A stretch of 64,000 nt of DNA from Methylophilales bacterium HTCC2181 (GTDB lineage Bacteria > Pseudomonadota > Gammaproteobacteria > Burkholderiales > Methylophilaceae): contig AAUX01000001.1 of NCBI GenBank assembly GCA_000168995.1, positions 62,001-126,000 of the forward strand, read 5' to 3'. Under the pieces are notes generated by a model, which searched no databases, was not told the DNA's origin, and saw only the letters and a program-made list of their open reading frames with translations. Every line of letters starts with the position of its first letter. Positions within the stretch are counted from its first letter, which is position 1. A program made the position numbers and the translations under genes. Of this stretch, positions 1 to 9,124 are shown piece after piece.

Positions 1-344
1 TCTGAATTTGCCGCATAAATTAATCCCGTATGGACGCCAATGACTCCTCCCAACATAGCAAAAGCATTAATAGTCCGATCTTGAATAATAAAAAAAGAAA
101 TAGGGTCAGTGGATATTAATGAAGACTTATTCATCAATTTCTTACCTAATTGTTCCATATACGCATTGATTTCCGGATCTTTTAAAACTGTGGGGCTCAG
201 ATTAGCTTGATATAAGAGTTGTATTCGAATTTTTTTTTCTTGAAATACGCTAATAATAGAATCCGACGAACTTCCTAATTCAGGCAGCTCATTTGAAAGT
301 GCTAGAGAATAAAATACAATAAGGACAAGGAAGATCTTTTTCAT
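1..344 (-). CDS. BepA/YfgC-like M48 metalloprotease, N-terminal part only
   Basis: Reading leftward from the ATG at 342-344, an open frame runs off the window edge after about 114 codons. The protein opens with a typical Sec signal peptide (MKKIFLVLIVFYSLALS). A conserved-looking stretch follows, including the motif NAFAMLGGVIGVHTGL, which resembles the region just before the HEXXH zinc site in periplasmic M48 peptidases of the BepA/YfgC family that help outer-membrane protein assembly. The HEXXH site itself would lie outside the window, so catalytic competence cannot be judged. The gene is divergent from moaC across 55 bp. The family call is by recognition and is moderately sure. Confidence 0.75.
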   Translation of the reverse strand, partial: MKKIFLVLIVFYSLALSNELPELGSSSDSIISVFQEKKIRIQLLYQANLSPTVLKDPEINAYMEQLGKKLMNKSSLISTDPISFFIIQDRTINAFAMLGGVIGVHTGLIYAANS

Positions 345-399
345 ATAAAATTTATGACTTAATATACATTAGTAATTCTAATTATAAGGCTATATAAAC

Positions 400-867
400 A
401 TGCTGACACATATTGATGAGAATGGTAATGCAAGAATGGTTGATATCTCTGAAAAAAATAAAACGTCTAGAATTGCAGAGGCTCAAGGAACCATCCTTAC
501 AAGCAAAAAAATAATCCAAAGTGTGATGGAGGATAATAATAAAAAAGGTGACGTGTTAACTGTAGCCAAAATTGCTGGTATTCAAGCGGCTAAAAAAACA
601 AGTGAGCTCATTCCTCTTTGCCACGATATATCTCTGGATTCCATCAGTATAGATTTCAAGATATGTGAAACAAATTATGAGATTCAATGCGTAGCTGTAG
701 CTAAATGTAGCGGATCTACTGGGGTCGAGATGGAAGCAATGACTGCAGTTTCAATATCACTTCTTACAATTTATGACATGTGTAAAGGAATTGATAAGGG
801 TATGATTATTCGTAATGTTGGACTTTCAAAAAAAGCGGGTGGTGCATCTGGGACATGGGGAAAATAG
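400..867 (+). CDS. moaC: cyclic pyranopterin monophosphate synthase MoaC
   Basis: MoaC converts the cyclic dehydro-GTP intermediate made by MoaA into cyclic pyranopterin monophosphate, the second step of molybdenum cofactor synthesis, in the cytoplasm. The 155-residue length is normal. Recognisable signatures are LTHIDENGNARMVDIS at the N-terminus, the LIPLCHDI segment with the catalytic-region Cys-His, and GVEMEAMTAVS. It is a single gene between a divergent protease gene and a convergent glycosyltransferase. No other moa gene is present in the window, so the pathway partners must be elsewhere. A protein that uses the related MoeB/ThiF chemistry lies at 46634-47383 but is not linked. Confidence 0.95.
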   Translation: MLTHIDENGNARMVDISEKNKTSRIAEAQGTILTSKKIIQSVMEDNNKKGDVLTVAKIAGIQAAKKTSELIPLCHDISLDSISIDFKICETNYEIQCVAVAKCSGSTGVEMEAMTAVSISLLTIYDMCKGIDKGMIIRNVGLSKKAGGASGTWGK

Positions 868-919
868 TTTTTCAGTCTTATAAAAAGATATGAGTGTTTA
901 AATATAATTAGACTTATTT

Positions 920-1822
920 CTACTCTGCAGCCAGTCCAAAATTTTTAATGATGCTTTGGAAAATCACAGCTGGTTTTATCTTACTAATATCTTTTTCATT
1001 ATTTTGATACCAATAAGACTCGGCACCCCAGGGCCTATATCTATCGGGCTCGCCTGGGCCAAATATAGTAAACGTTTTAGTTTTCACTGCACTTGCTATA
1101 TGGCCTAATCCTGAATCATTGCCTATAAAAAGTTCGGCTCTTTTTAGAATGGCAGCAGTTGTTAGTAAATCAGTTACACCATTTATATTTATTACATTTC
1201 CATCAAAGAATTTTTTAAAATGCTCTGTGAATTGATTGTCTTTTTTATTTCCAACTAGTACCACCAGAGTAAAACTACTTTTTAACATAGCGCATAAAGC
1301 AGCATAATTTTTTGCGGGCCAAATCTTGTGGGATGAATTTGCTCCTAATCCTATAGCCAATATTTTATCGTATTTTTTAGGAAGAATTTTTCTTGCTTCT
1401 ATTTCATTTTTCTTGCCTATCCATATAGCAGGGTGCGGAATCGATAACTCTTTAATCGACTGCAAATGTTTCACAACACTATGCACATCATTGTTACGAA
1501 CTTTATGAAATTTCTTTTTTGCTCTTATAAAATATAACAAGCCATCTGACCTTAAATCCACAGCAATATCGTACCGATTTTTTCTTAGGGCTCTAATTAG
1601 GCTAATAGTGCCTAACAAACCCTTAGTTTTGTCTTTCTCGTAAAAACCATTGATCATTGGGCAATGCGTAAAGAGAATTTTTGACCGGCTATCGCCAACA
1701 ACATCAATTTTGGCATTTTTGTATTGTTTTATCAAAGTTAAAAGTGTTGGTGAAGTTAAAACAACATCGCCAATATTCGATAGTGTGATGAATAATATTT
1801 TTTTAACGTTTTTAGTTTTCAT
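920..1822 (-). CDS. glycosyltransferase family 9, ADP-heptose:LPS heptosyltransferase-like
   Basis: A 300-residue GT9 protein, the family of WaaC/WaaF that adds heptose to the LPS inner core at the cytoplasmic face of the inner membrane. The N-terminal ILFITLSNIGDVVLTSP carries the GD motif of the first Rossmann fold. The C-terminal GNDSGLGHIAS and FGPGEPDRYRPWG match the nucleotide-sugar side of the family. It is slightly short for WaaF (about 340). Its ATG overlaps the TGA of the upstream acyltransferase gene by four bases, so the two are probably co-transcribed and translationally coupled. Which sugar and acceptor it uses cannot be told from sequence alone. Confidence 0.85.
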   Translation of the reverse strand: MKTKNVKKILFITLSNIGDVVLTSPTLLTLIKQYKNAKIDVVGDSRSKILFTHCPMINGFYEKDKTKGLLGTISLIRALRKNRYDIAVDLRSDGLLYFIRAKKKFHKVRNNDVHSVVKHLQSIKELSIPHPAIWIGKKNEIEARKILPKKYDKILAIGLGANSSHKIWPAKNYAALCAMLKSSFTLVVLVGNKKDNQFTEHFKKFFDGNVININGVTDLLTTAAILKRAELFIGNDSGLGHIASAVKTKTFTIFGPGEPDRYRPWGAESYWYQNNEKDISKIKPAVIFQSIIKNFGLAAE

Positions 1823-2664
1823 TGTTTGGCTGTCTTTTTATATCGGTCATAACTCCAGCCATATTGAGTGGGATTTTTTTTAATAAACCTCTCTATTTGC
1901 TTATTAAGGTTTTCTGTGGAAATAATATCTTTCTTATTAATCTTCTCAAGATGAATGTTGTAGCCTGAACTATCGGCCAATCTTTCCCCATAAGCCATAA
2001 CAATATTTGCATCTGTTTTCTCAATCAACCTCTTTATTAACACCATGGTATACGCGGGTTTACCAAAAAATTTAGCCCACTCACCCTGACCCTTATCTGC
2101 AACTTGATCAGGAAGTATTCCAACCGCTTCCCCTTTTTGGAGAGCTAATAAAATTTTTTTTACGCCTTGCATGTCAGGAGTTGCTAATTTAACCATGCCT
2201 TTCTTACGCCCTATTATCATTAAGTCATTCATCCAACTCTTTCGCGCCTTTCTGTACATAATAGTTATCGGTTTTTGTGCTCCATAGAACATTGCGGTTA
2301 TTTCGAAACATCCCAAATGAGGCGTTAGAAAAATGATCCCTTTTCCATTTCTGTTCATACTTTCTAGACAATCAAGACCGTATACATTCTTAACTAGACT
2401 TAACGCTTTTGTTTCATTAGATGCCCAGAGATAAAATGTCTCTAATATACTCTTCCCAAGTTCTTCCTTAATTTTACTGCTAGCATTCGGGAGATCATTT
2501 GCTGAAAATATTTTAGAATTATGTAAATTATCCTCCAAGAGCCTATAATTTTTTTTACTTGCCCAGAAATAAATAGCACCAACATAACTTCCGATCCTAT
2601 GGACATTTTTTAGGCTAAGCTTTGAAAGCAAGAAAACGATGCTATTGAATAATTTTATTGGCAT
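1819..2664 (-). CDS. lipid A biosynthesis acyltransferase, LpxL/HtrB family
   Basis: A 281-residue member of the LpxL/LpxM family, which transfers an acyl chain from acyl-ACP to the lipid A precursor at the inner membrane. The HX4D/E catalytic pattern is seen in TPHLGCFEI, and further family blocks are ITIMYRKAR and GILPDQVADKGQGEWAKFFG. A hydrophobic N-terminal segment (first 25 residues) fits a membrane anchor. The gene is the first of a two-gene minus-strand unit with the GT9 gene. Its start at 2664 lies inside the long version of the divergent WaaL-like frame, which argues that the latter starts further in. Whether it is the early (LpxL) or late (LpxM) acyltransferase is not decided. Confidence 0.88.
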   Translation of the reverse strand: MPIKLFNSIVFLLSKLSLKNVHRIGSYVGAIYFWASKKNYRLLEDNLHNSKIFSANDLPNASSKIKEELGKSILETFYLWASNETKALSLVKNVYGLDCLESMNRNGKGIIFLTPHLGCFEITAMFYGAQKPITIMYRKARKSWMNDLMIIGRKKGMVKLATPDMQGVKKILLALQKGEAVGILPDQVADKGQGEWAKFFGKPAYTMVLIKRLIEKTDANIVMAYGERLADSSGYNIHLEKINKKDIISTENLNKQIERFIKKNPTQYGWSYDRYKKTAKQ

Positions 2665-2734
2665 GCTGAATTTTCTTTTGACTCATGTTTTTAATGGTTT
2701 ACTATATGTTATCAGTTTAATACCTCAATACCTT

Positions 2735-3946
2735 ATGCATTCATTAAAGATTTTTGAAAAAAATATTCCCTATCTGCTTCCTTTTTTACTGATGTTTTAT
2801 CGTGGATTAGCTGACTTCACTGTATTGTTTATTGGCATTCTCTTTATTTATCGATCCTACAAGAATTCAGATTGGTTATGGGTTAAAGAGCCTTGGTTTA
2901 AGATATCCTTGTTCTTTGTATTCTACCTCCTCAGCGTAAATGTTTTTATCAGCATAGATTCTAAAGATTCATTTTTTTATGCTATTACGTTTATTCGGTG
3001 GCCAATTTTTGCAGCCGCTTTAGCTTATTGGCTTTTCAAACAAGAAAATTCTATAAAAAAATTCTTACTTGGGGTTTTGGTTGTTGTCGCATTCTTTGTA
3101 TTTGATGTTTGGTATCAATTTTTTCAAGGTGAAGATATCTTTGGTTACGCAAAATATTCTACAACTAGACTGACTGGTCCATTACGAAATAATCCTGTGG
3201 TAGGAATTTTTATCACTAAATACCTCTATATCCTTTTAACATCGGTCATTATTTTTAATAAATTTAGCAACAATTCTTCTAAGATATTTACAGCACTGTT
3301 TCTATTTTTTATTGGTTTTGTAACTGTATTGATTACCGGCGAGAGAATGTCATTCATCTTATTTACATCATCTATTTTAATTATTTCATTAGCCATGCCG
3401 ACCCAAATAAAATCCAAGTTACTAATTATTTTTGGTTTTTTTATTATTTTGACTGCTATAACTTTAATGATTGGTAGCTATTTTCCCCTAGTATCGGAAC
3501 GAGCACTTGATAGTTCATTAGATAAAATATTGCATTTTTCAAATTCAGATTATGGCCAGGTCTTTAGGGCTGGTTATTTAACCTGGCTAGGAAATCCAAT
3601 GCTGGGAGGGGGCCTTCATCAGTTTAATGTTTTATACCCCTCGTATGACTCAACCGCTTGGGCTGGAATGCTTCATCCTCACAATCATCCCCTTTCATTG
3701 CTTGCAGAAACAGGAGTTGTAGGGCTGTTATTATTTTATACGCTTATATTTAATATTGTTAAGAATTCACTTGCTCCAATGGTTAATAAAAAAAAATGGT
3801 TTTCGGCTGCACTTTGCTTTAATTTGCTCTATTTGTGCTTCTTCCCTTTCATGACGCATTTTAGTTTTCAGCATAATTGGATGAATGCCACGAACTGGTT
3901 AATTGTAGGTTTAGTTTTGGCAATATCTAAACGTCATGATGGATAA
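2735..3946 (+). CDS. O-antigen ligase / Wzy-like polymerase family membrane protein
   Basis: A hydrophobic protein of about 403 residues with roughly ten membrane segments and a large periplasmic loop containing GGGLHQFN and HPHNHPLSLLAETG. This is the Wzy_C pattern of O-antigen ligases (WaaL) and polymerases. It would join a lipid-carried glycan to lipid A-core or polymerise repeats at the outer face of the inner membrane. The frame is open from an ATG at 2639, but that would overlap the divergent acyltransferase start at 2664. I prefer the ATG at 2735 (MHSLKIFEKN), with a possible promoter upstream (ttgact near 2680). It is followed with overlap by a GT9 gene. No dedicated Wzx flippase is in the window. 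Confidence 0.8.
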   Translation: MHSLKIFEKNIPYLLPFLLMFYRGLADFTVLFIGILFIYRSYKNSDWLWVKEPWFKISLFFVFYLLSVNVFISIDSKDSFFYAITFIRWPIFAAALAYWLFKQENSIKKFLLGVLVVVAFFVFDVWYQFFQGEDIFGYAKYSTTRLTGPLRNNPVVGIFITKYLYILLTSVIIFNKFSNNSSKIFTALFLFFIGFVTVLITGERMSFILFTSSILIISLAMPTQIKSKLLIIFGFFIILTAITLMIGSYFPLVSERALDSSLDKILHFSNSDYGQVFRAGYLTWLGNPMLGGGLHQFNVLYPSYDSTAWAGMLHPHNHPLSLLAETGVVGLLLFYTLIFNIVKNSLAPMVNKKKWFSAALCFNLLYLCFFPFMTHFSFQHNWMNATNWLIVGLVLAISKRHDG

Positions 3947-5048
3947 ATTAATACCTATAAAAACAATCAATATATACAAAGGGGTTGATCTATCAGACAG
4001 GCTAGAAGAGTTTCAATCTATAGACTTAACCATTAATAAAAACATAAAAAAAATACTAATTATTAAGTGGGGAGGTATGGGAGATTTGGTTATGGCTAGC
4101 GGAATAATGGAAGATATAGCCCTTGCATTCCCTGACTCAGATATTGACCTTAATACAAGACCCCAGTGGGCTCCTTTATTTGACAATGATGAAAGGTTCT
4201 TCACGGTATGGGGGTCAAATAATAATGCTTTAAGTTCATTTGGCCACGCATTTAAATGGATAAAGAAGGTTATAGGGTACAAATATGACTTAATTATTGA
4301 TCTTCAAACGAATGATAGATCAAGAATTTACCTTGCACTGCTTAAGTTCTTTCACACAAATTGTGTCCATATAATTGGTAATCATGCCGTAGCTCCCTAT
4401 ACGATTTATCCTAAGTCATCCATAAAAATTAACAATCCCTTTCAGATGATGCAAAGGACTATTAATAGTATTGGTATAAAAACGCAAACTTTTCGTCCAA
4501 ATCTTCGTGTGGGAGATAATGTAAGAAATAATGCTTTGCAAATTCTAAAAAAAAATAATCTTGCGGCCAAGGCTTATTGTATTTTTGTTTGTGGCAGTAA
4601 TGTGAGGGGGCATTTAAAGCGCTGGGGGATAAAGAATTTTTCTGAGCTTTCTCTTTTAATTGAACAAAAATATTCGCTTCAGGTTGTTCTTGTTGGCGGG
4701 CTTGATGATGAGAAGGAATGTATGGCTATTTCTGAACGAAACAAAACAATCATAAACCTTTGTAACAAAACGAGCCTCTCAGAGCTTAATGAGATATTTA
4801 ACCAAGCGTCATTTATTGTTGCAAATGATACAGGTCCAGCACATCTTGCATCAAACACATTAACACCTATGATTGTGATTACTGGTCCAACAGACCCGAG
4901 AAGAGTAAAGCCTTTAGGCGATCATATTGTAGCAATCCAACCAGAAATTGAATGCAAGAACTGTTATCAGAAGGAGTGTAATCACCATTCATGCATGATT
5001 GGGCTTCTCCCCGAAGAAGTTCTAAAATGTATAGGGGGGATTGTATGA
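3936..5048 (+). CDS. glycosyltransferase family 9, heptosyltransferase-like
   Basis: A second GT9 protein, 370 residues. IIKWGGMGDLVMASGIMED gives the N-terminal GDLV motif. The C-terminal ANDTGPAHLAS and ITGPTDPRRVKPLG are the canonical GT9 nucleotide-binding signatures. A cluster of cysteines near the C-terminus (CKNCYQKECNHHSC) resembles the cysteine-rich tail of many GT9 heptosyltransferases. There are two adjacent possible ATG codons (3936 and 3939), both overlapping the end of the WaaL-like gene. Its stop overlaps the next start as ATGA. It probably adds a core heptose, but the linkage is unknown. Confidence 0.87.
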   Translation: MMDKLIPIKTINIYKGVDLSDRLEEFQSIDLTINKNIKKILIIKWGGMGDLVMASGIMEDIALAFPDSDIDLNTRPQWAPLFDNDERFFTVWGSNNNALSSFGHAFKWIKKVIGYKYDLIIDLQTNDRSRIYLALLKFFHTNCVHIIGNHAVAPYTIYPKSSIKINNPFQMMQRTINSIGIKTQTFRPNLRVGDNVRNNALQILKKNNLAAKAYCIFVCGSNVRGHLKRWGIKNFSELSLLIEQKYSLQVVLVGGLDDEKECMAISERNKTIINLCNKTSLSELNEIFNQASFIVANDTGPAHLASNTLTPMIVITGPTDPRRVKPLGDHIVAIQPEIECKNCYQKECNHHSCMIGLLPEEVLKCIGGIV

Positions 5049-6097
5049 AAAATCCAACGATACTATGGTGGGGTAGGTTTGATAAAAATTACTCTCGGAA
5101 CAGAATAATGAGGCAAAGTTTAAAAAGCCTAAATTATCAACTAATGGATTTTATTCCTCTTTTTAGTCAGTGGGGTTTTGCAGAAGCAACTTTGCGGAAT
5201 ATAAAAAAAACCGACTTTGTTTGGGTCCCTTGTTTTCGGCAAAGAGATATCGCAAGCGCACATAAATGGTGCCTTAAACATAATATCAAGCTTATTATTG
5301 ACCCACTCATAAGCTCATGGGATAAAAGGGTCAATGAAAAGACAAACACATTAAGTAAAAAATCTATTCATAAGATCAAACAACTTGAATCGGCGTTATT
5401 TAATAAAGCCGACGTTGTTATCTCAGATACAGTCAAACATTCAGAACTGTTTATTGACGATTTGCTGGTCAATAAAAATAAGATTTATACAGTTTTTGTT
5501 GGTGCTGAAGAAAATATTTTTACACCTCAGAAAATAAATCATAATGATAGTAATTCCTTCGAGGTTTTATTCTACGGAAGCTTTATTACCCTTCAAGGGA
5601 CAACAGTAATTATTGATGCAGCAAAAAAAATGGGAGCTAATGGTATTGTTAAATGGACATTATTAGGTAATGGACCTGAGCTTCAATTATGCAAAAAATT
5701 AGCGGGAGCCTCACCCAATATTTCTTTTGAGGCTAGTGTGGCTTATGAAAAACTTCCCGCGAGAATTCATCAAGCAGATATCATTCTTGGTATTTTTGGG
5801 GGTTCGAAGAAAGCTGGTAACGTCATTCCGAATAAAGTGTTCCAGGCTCTAGCTTGCGGAAAAACTGTTGTTACTCGATCAAGTTTCGCATATCCAGAAA
5901 AGGTAAGGAAAACAAAACAAGGCATTATCTTCATAAGTCCAAATAATTCCGAAGAGCTTAAAAATACCATACAGCACTTAGTTGATACTCGGCGATCCAT
6001 CCAAGCGAACAATAACTCGGCTAGAGAAATATATGAAAAAAATTTTTCCCAAGCAATAATAATCAACCAACTAAAAGAGGTTTTCCGTAACTTCTGA
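5045..6097 (+). CDS. glycosyltransferase (GT1/GT4-like, GT-B fold)
   Basis: About 350 residues. The open frame extends upstream to 4991, but the ATG at 5045 is preceded by a strong Shine-Dalgarno (atagggggga) and overlaps the previous stop as ATGA, so I start it there. The C-terminal half has the glycosyltransferase group 1 pattern: LLGNGPEL, then KAGNVIPNKVFQALACGKTVVTR, the donor-binding region that carries the usual glutamate-type motif in a diverged form. It is the last gene of a three-gene plus-strand unit. It stops exactly one base before the stop codon of the convergent glycosyltransferase. Sugar specificity is not predictable. Confidence 0.8.
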   Translation: MKNPTILWWGRFDKNYSRNRIMRQSLKSLNYQLMDFIPLFSQWGFAEATLRNIKKTDFVWVPCFRQRDIASAHKWCLKHNIKLIIDPLISSWDKRVNEKTNTLSKKSIHKIKQLESALFNKADVVISDTVKHSELFIDDLLVNKNKIYTVFVGAEENIFTPQKINHNDSNSFEVLFYGSFITLQGTTVIIDAAKKMGANGIVKWTLLGNGPELQLCKKLAGASPNISFEASVAYEKLPARIHQADIILGIFGGSKKAGNVIPNKVFQALACGKTVVTRSSFAYPEKVRKTKQGIIFISPNNSEELKNTIQHLVDTRRSIQANNNSAREIYEKNFSQAIIINQLKEVFRNF

Positions 6098-7207
6098 TTA
6101 TGAGGCTAGATCTGTATAAATTTTTAGGGTATTACCGGTCATACTCTTTAGGTCAAACAATTTGGTATCCTTAATTCGGGGCTTTCTTTTTATCATTGTC
6201 TTTGTTTTCTGATAAAGCTCTTCTTGGTCTTTGAAGGTAACAAGCCCTTCAGGGAAAATCAACTTTAATTGTTCCCCAACTCCCCCGTGGTCATAACCAA
6301 GGACAGGTGTTTTTATCTTAATTGATTCGATGATTGTGCGTCCAAATGATTCTGGTTGAATGGATAACGAATAAACAATATTGGAGATTGCCATAATACT
6401 TTTAACATCTTTTCTGTAACCAGTGAAAGTTATATCATTATTCAAATTGAGCGCATTAATTTTTTTTTGTAGTGATCCTTTATACCCTGTATTTCCTTGC
6501 TTTTCATCGCCAACAATAAGACCATGAACGGCCAAGTTATCTTTTTTTAATCTAGCTAATAAATTTAGAAAATCCTCATGTCCTTTTGCTCGCGTGATCC
6601 TATATGGAAGACTTAAGATAATTTTATTATGCGTGATTGGGTACTCTTTTTTCCATCTCATTAACCACTGTTTATTCAACAATTTCTTTCTATCACAATC
6701 CATTGTATCTACTCCTCGATAGTTGAGGATAATCTTATTTTTATCAAGGTTATAATGTTTGAGTATAAAGTTCTTAATTGCGTTAGATACAACGATAACG
6801 CGATCACCTTTAGTCATAATAGAGCTATATAAACTTACAGAATTAAAGCCATGAACTGTGGTTATGAAATGTGGTCTTCTCTTTTTGCTAATTAATTTTA
6901 ACGCGATAAATACAATCCATGCTGGAAGTCTTGACCTTGCATGAATAATATCCACATTTGTCTTTTGCATTAAGCGAATTAAGCAAACCAGATATGTAAT
7001 AGTGAATAATGATTTTTTACCTATAGGCCATTGAATGTGATTGCTTCCTTCACGTATTAGCTGATCAACCATTCTTCCACCACCAGATATCACGATTGAC
7101 TTATGACCTTTTTCAACTAAGAATTTTGCAACCTCTAATGTCCCTTTTTCTACCCCTCCAGATACTAACGAGGGTAGGACCTGAATGACCGTTAATTCTT
7201 TTTTCAT
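6098..7207 (-). CDS. glycosyltransferase family 4
   Basis: A 369-residue retaining glycosyltransferase of the GT-B fold. N-terminal VLPSLVSGGVEKGTLEVA is the acceptor-domain signature with the GGVE loop. The C-terminal domain shows GYRKDVKSIMAISN and then SIQPESFGRTIIESIKIKTPVLGYDHGGVGEQL, the EX7E donor-phosphate motif (E of PESFGRTIIE). It probably adds a sugar to the lipooligosaccharide core. It is immediately downstream (no spacer) of the ELM1-family gene and is transcribed with it. It is convergent with the previous glycosyltransferase with no intergenic base, so any terminator must sit inside coding sequence. Confidence 0.88.
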   Translation of the reverse strand: MKKELTVIQVLPSLVSGGVEKGTLEVAKFLVEKGHKSIVISGGGRMVDQLIREGSNHIQWPIGKKSLFTITYLVCLIRLMQKTNVDIIHARSRLPAWIVFIALKLISKKRRPHFITTVHGFNSVSLYSSIMTKGDRVIVVSNAIKNFILKHYNLDKNKIILNYRGVDTMDCDRKKLLNKQWLMRWKKEYPITHNKIILSLPYRITRAKGHEDFLNLLARLKKDNLAVHGLIVGDEKQGNTGYKGSLQKKINALNLNNDITFTGYRKDVKSIMAISNIVYSLSIQPESFGRTIIESIKIKTPVLGYDHGGVGEQLKLIFPEGLVTFKDQEELYQKTKTMIKRKPRIKDTKLFDLKSMTGNTLKIYTDLAS

Positions 7208-8110
7208 TTAATATACGCTCCATTTATCGAGTATCATCCGTGCGCATCTTTTAGCTTCGTTTATTGGTTTAATTTTTTTGGCATTTAATTTTTTCGCACC
7301 ATAGGGATTAATTACTTTTAGATTGATTAGCCTTTCAACTTCTTTAGATATTTTTGATTTAGCTTTCTTTCTAAGCATAATTGGCGTTACTTGTGATCCC
7401 GATGCAATCAATTCATAGATCATTGATACGGAGTCTTCCGTAACCCATGCATACTTTGATTTTTTTGCTTGTTTGTCTAACCAATCTCTACTCACCTTCT
7501 CGTATAGAATAATTTCAGCGCCTACTGGAATATTTTTTTTTAAATAAGAAATAAACCCTTTAGGAGTTCTTCTTGAGTTTGAGATTGTAATTTTTAGATC
7601 TGGATTGTATTTTATAATTTTATTTATTTGGGCAGTTATATCTACATAATCCCATATAAAATATTTTGATTCTCCTCCTAATAAAATCAATCCTACGTCA
7701 GAGCTATGCTGTTTTTCGTTATCAATATCATTTAACGAACCATTAATTTCAATTACATTTTGTTTCCACCTAATTTTGTCATGCACTGGGATAATATTCA
7801 AATCAAAACAAGTCATAGGTAAGCTGGGTTTCATTATGACAATCGTTTTTCCACCATACAAAATTTTTGACAGTATCATTCTGAAATGAGTCGAGTGTCC
7901 TGCTCCTATAATGAAGTCAGGTTTTTTTGTTATTACTTTTTTTAAGTCACGAATGTAGCTACCTATCAAACTGCTTACCGACCCCTCTTTCATAGTCGTA
8001 ATTTCAGCATCGGTAATTTTCGCTATTGCATTAGCCAGTGATTCAGATTGTTTATCATGGCCGCGTTTGTTATCTTTAATAAGCCATATATTAATATTTT
8101 TGTTCTTCAT
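7208..8110 (-). CDS. ELM1/GtrOC1 family protein
   Basis: 300 residues of the family annotated as mitochondrial fission ELM1-like, GtrOC1 or DUF1022. Recognisable parts are the N-terminal WLIKDNKRGHDKQSESL, FIIGAGHSTH, MKPSLPMTCFDL and GLILLGGESKYFIW, and the C-terminal AWVTEDSVSMIYE. In bacteria these genes usually sit among lipopolysaccharide glycosyltransferases, as here, and the fold resembles GT-B enzymes. A role in envelope glycan synthesis is therefore likely but unproven. The start at 8110 is an ATG. Six bases separate it from the preceding ThiO-like gene. Confidence 0.78.
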   Translation of the reverse strand: MKNKNINIWLIKDNKRGHDKQSESLANAIAKITDAEITTMKEGSVSSLIGSYIRDLKKVITKKPDFIIGAGHSTHFRMILSKILYGGKTIVIMKPSLPMTCFDLNIIPVHDKIRWKQNVIEINGSLNDIDNEKQHSSDVGLILLGGESKYFIWDYVDITAQINKIIKYNPDLKITISNSRRTPKGFISYLKKNIPVGAEIILYEKVSRDWLDKQAKKSKYAWVTEDSVSMIYELIASGSQVTPIMLRKKAKSKISKEVERLINLKVINPYGAKKLNAKKIKPINEAKRCARMILDKWSVY

Positions 8111-8116
8111 TAAAGA

Positions 8117-9124
8117 TTAGCTCATAATTAATGATGTAATGATTTCTGCAGATTTTGGTGCCATTGTTACTCCGTATCGGTGATGGCCAACATTTAAATA
8201 TAAATTTTTATAGTCCTTATATTTACCTATAATCGGAATATTATTATGTGTTCCTGGTCTGAACCCATGCCATGATTTTTCTATCTTTACATCTATTAAT
8301 TCTGGATAAATATGTTCTGCTTTATTCTTTAAATCATCAATGCTACCTTCAGTTTCCTTAATACTAAATCCCACATCTTCTAAAGTACTTCCTGCCACTA
8401 TAGTTCCATCCATTCTTGGAATCATATAGAAACCATCGTGATACATAATTTTTTTCAACTCTAAGTTTGATTTTGGAAACTGGATCATCTGACCTCTTAT
8501 AGGATAAATTTTTTCCTTATATTCCTTTAGGAGGTTTGCAGCCCAGGCCCCTGAGGTAATAATAAACTTTTCTCCTATAAACTTTTTTCCATCAGAAGAA
8601 AGGCATTCCGTTACCTCTTCTCTTTCAGCGTTAAAATCTATAATTTCACTGTTTACATGCACTTTAATATTGAGATGTTGCATATAAACTTTTAATGATC
8701 TCATTAGTTGGGTTGGCCGAATTTGAGAGACATTTCTTAGCTCTATTGAGGGGCTACCATTAAAGGTTATTTTTTTTAAGTCAACATCATGCTGGTCGCA
8801 CCAATTGAATATTTTTTGGTTATCAACTGGATTAATCATAATCAAACCCGACTCGTGATACTCAGGATCTATTCCAGTCTCTTTTAATAATACTGCAGAA
8901 AAATATTTGTAGTAATTAGCAGCCGACTTACATAAATCATATACTTTTTCATCATAATCCCAGGGCATCAAAGGAAATAAAATGCCTCCAGCGGCTACTG
9001 AAGATCCAGACCCCAGTTCAAATTGATCGATGATTGTCACATCGAATCCTTTATGTTGCATTTCTACTGCTGTTAAACACCCGACAAGACCTCCACCAAT
9101 AATTACTGCTCGCTTACTCTTCAT
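8117..9124 (-). CDS. FAD-dependent amino-acid oxidase, ThiO/DadA family
   Basis: 335 residues with the dinucleotide-binding start VIIGGGLVGCLTAVEM, an FAD loop (GSGSSVAAGGILFPL), RGQMIQFP and a C-terminal FRPGTHNNIPIIG / NVGHHRYGVTMAP. These are the DAO-family signatures. Glycine oxidase ThiO, which makes the iminoglycine for the thiazole ring of thiamine, is the best guess given its size and the RGQ motif. Other thi genes are not in the window, so a D-amino-acid or sarcosine-type role is not excluded. The start overlaps the antiporter stop by four bases. It lies between the antiporter and envelope genes on the same strand. Confidence 0.75.
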   Translation of the reverse strand: MKSKRAVIIGGGLVGCLTAVEMQHKGFDVTIIDQFELGSGSSVAAGGILFPLMPWDYDEKVYDLCKSAANYYKYFSAVLLKETGIDPEYHESGLIMINPVDNQKIFNWCDQHDVDLKKITFNGSPSIELRNVSQIRPTQLMRSLKVYMQHLNIKVHVNSEIIDFNAEREEVTECLSSDGKKFIGEKFIITSGAWAANLLKEYKEKIYPIRGQMIQFPKSNLELKKIMYHDGFYMIPRMDGTIVAGSTLEDVGFSIKETEGSIDDLKNKAEHIYPELIDVKIEKSWHGFRPGTHNNIPIIGKYKDYKNLYLNVGHHRYGVTMAPKSAEIITSLIMS

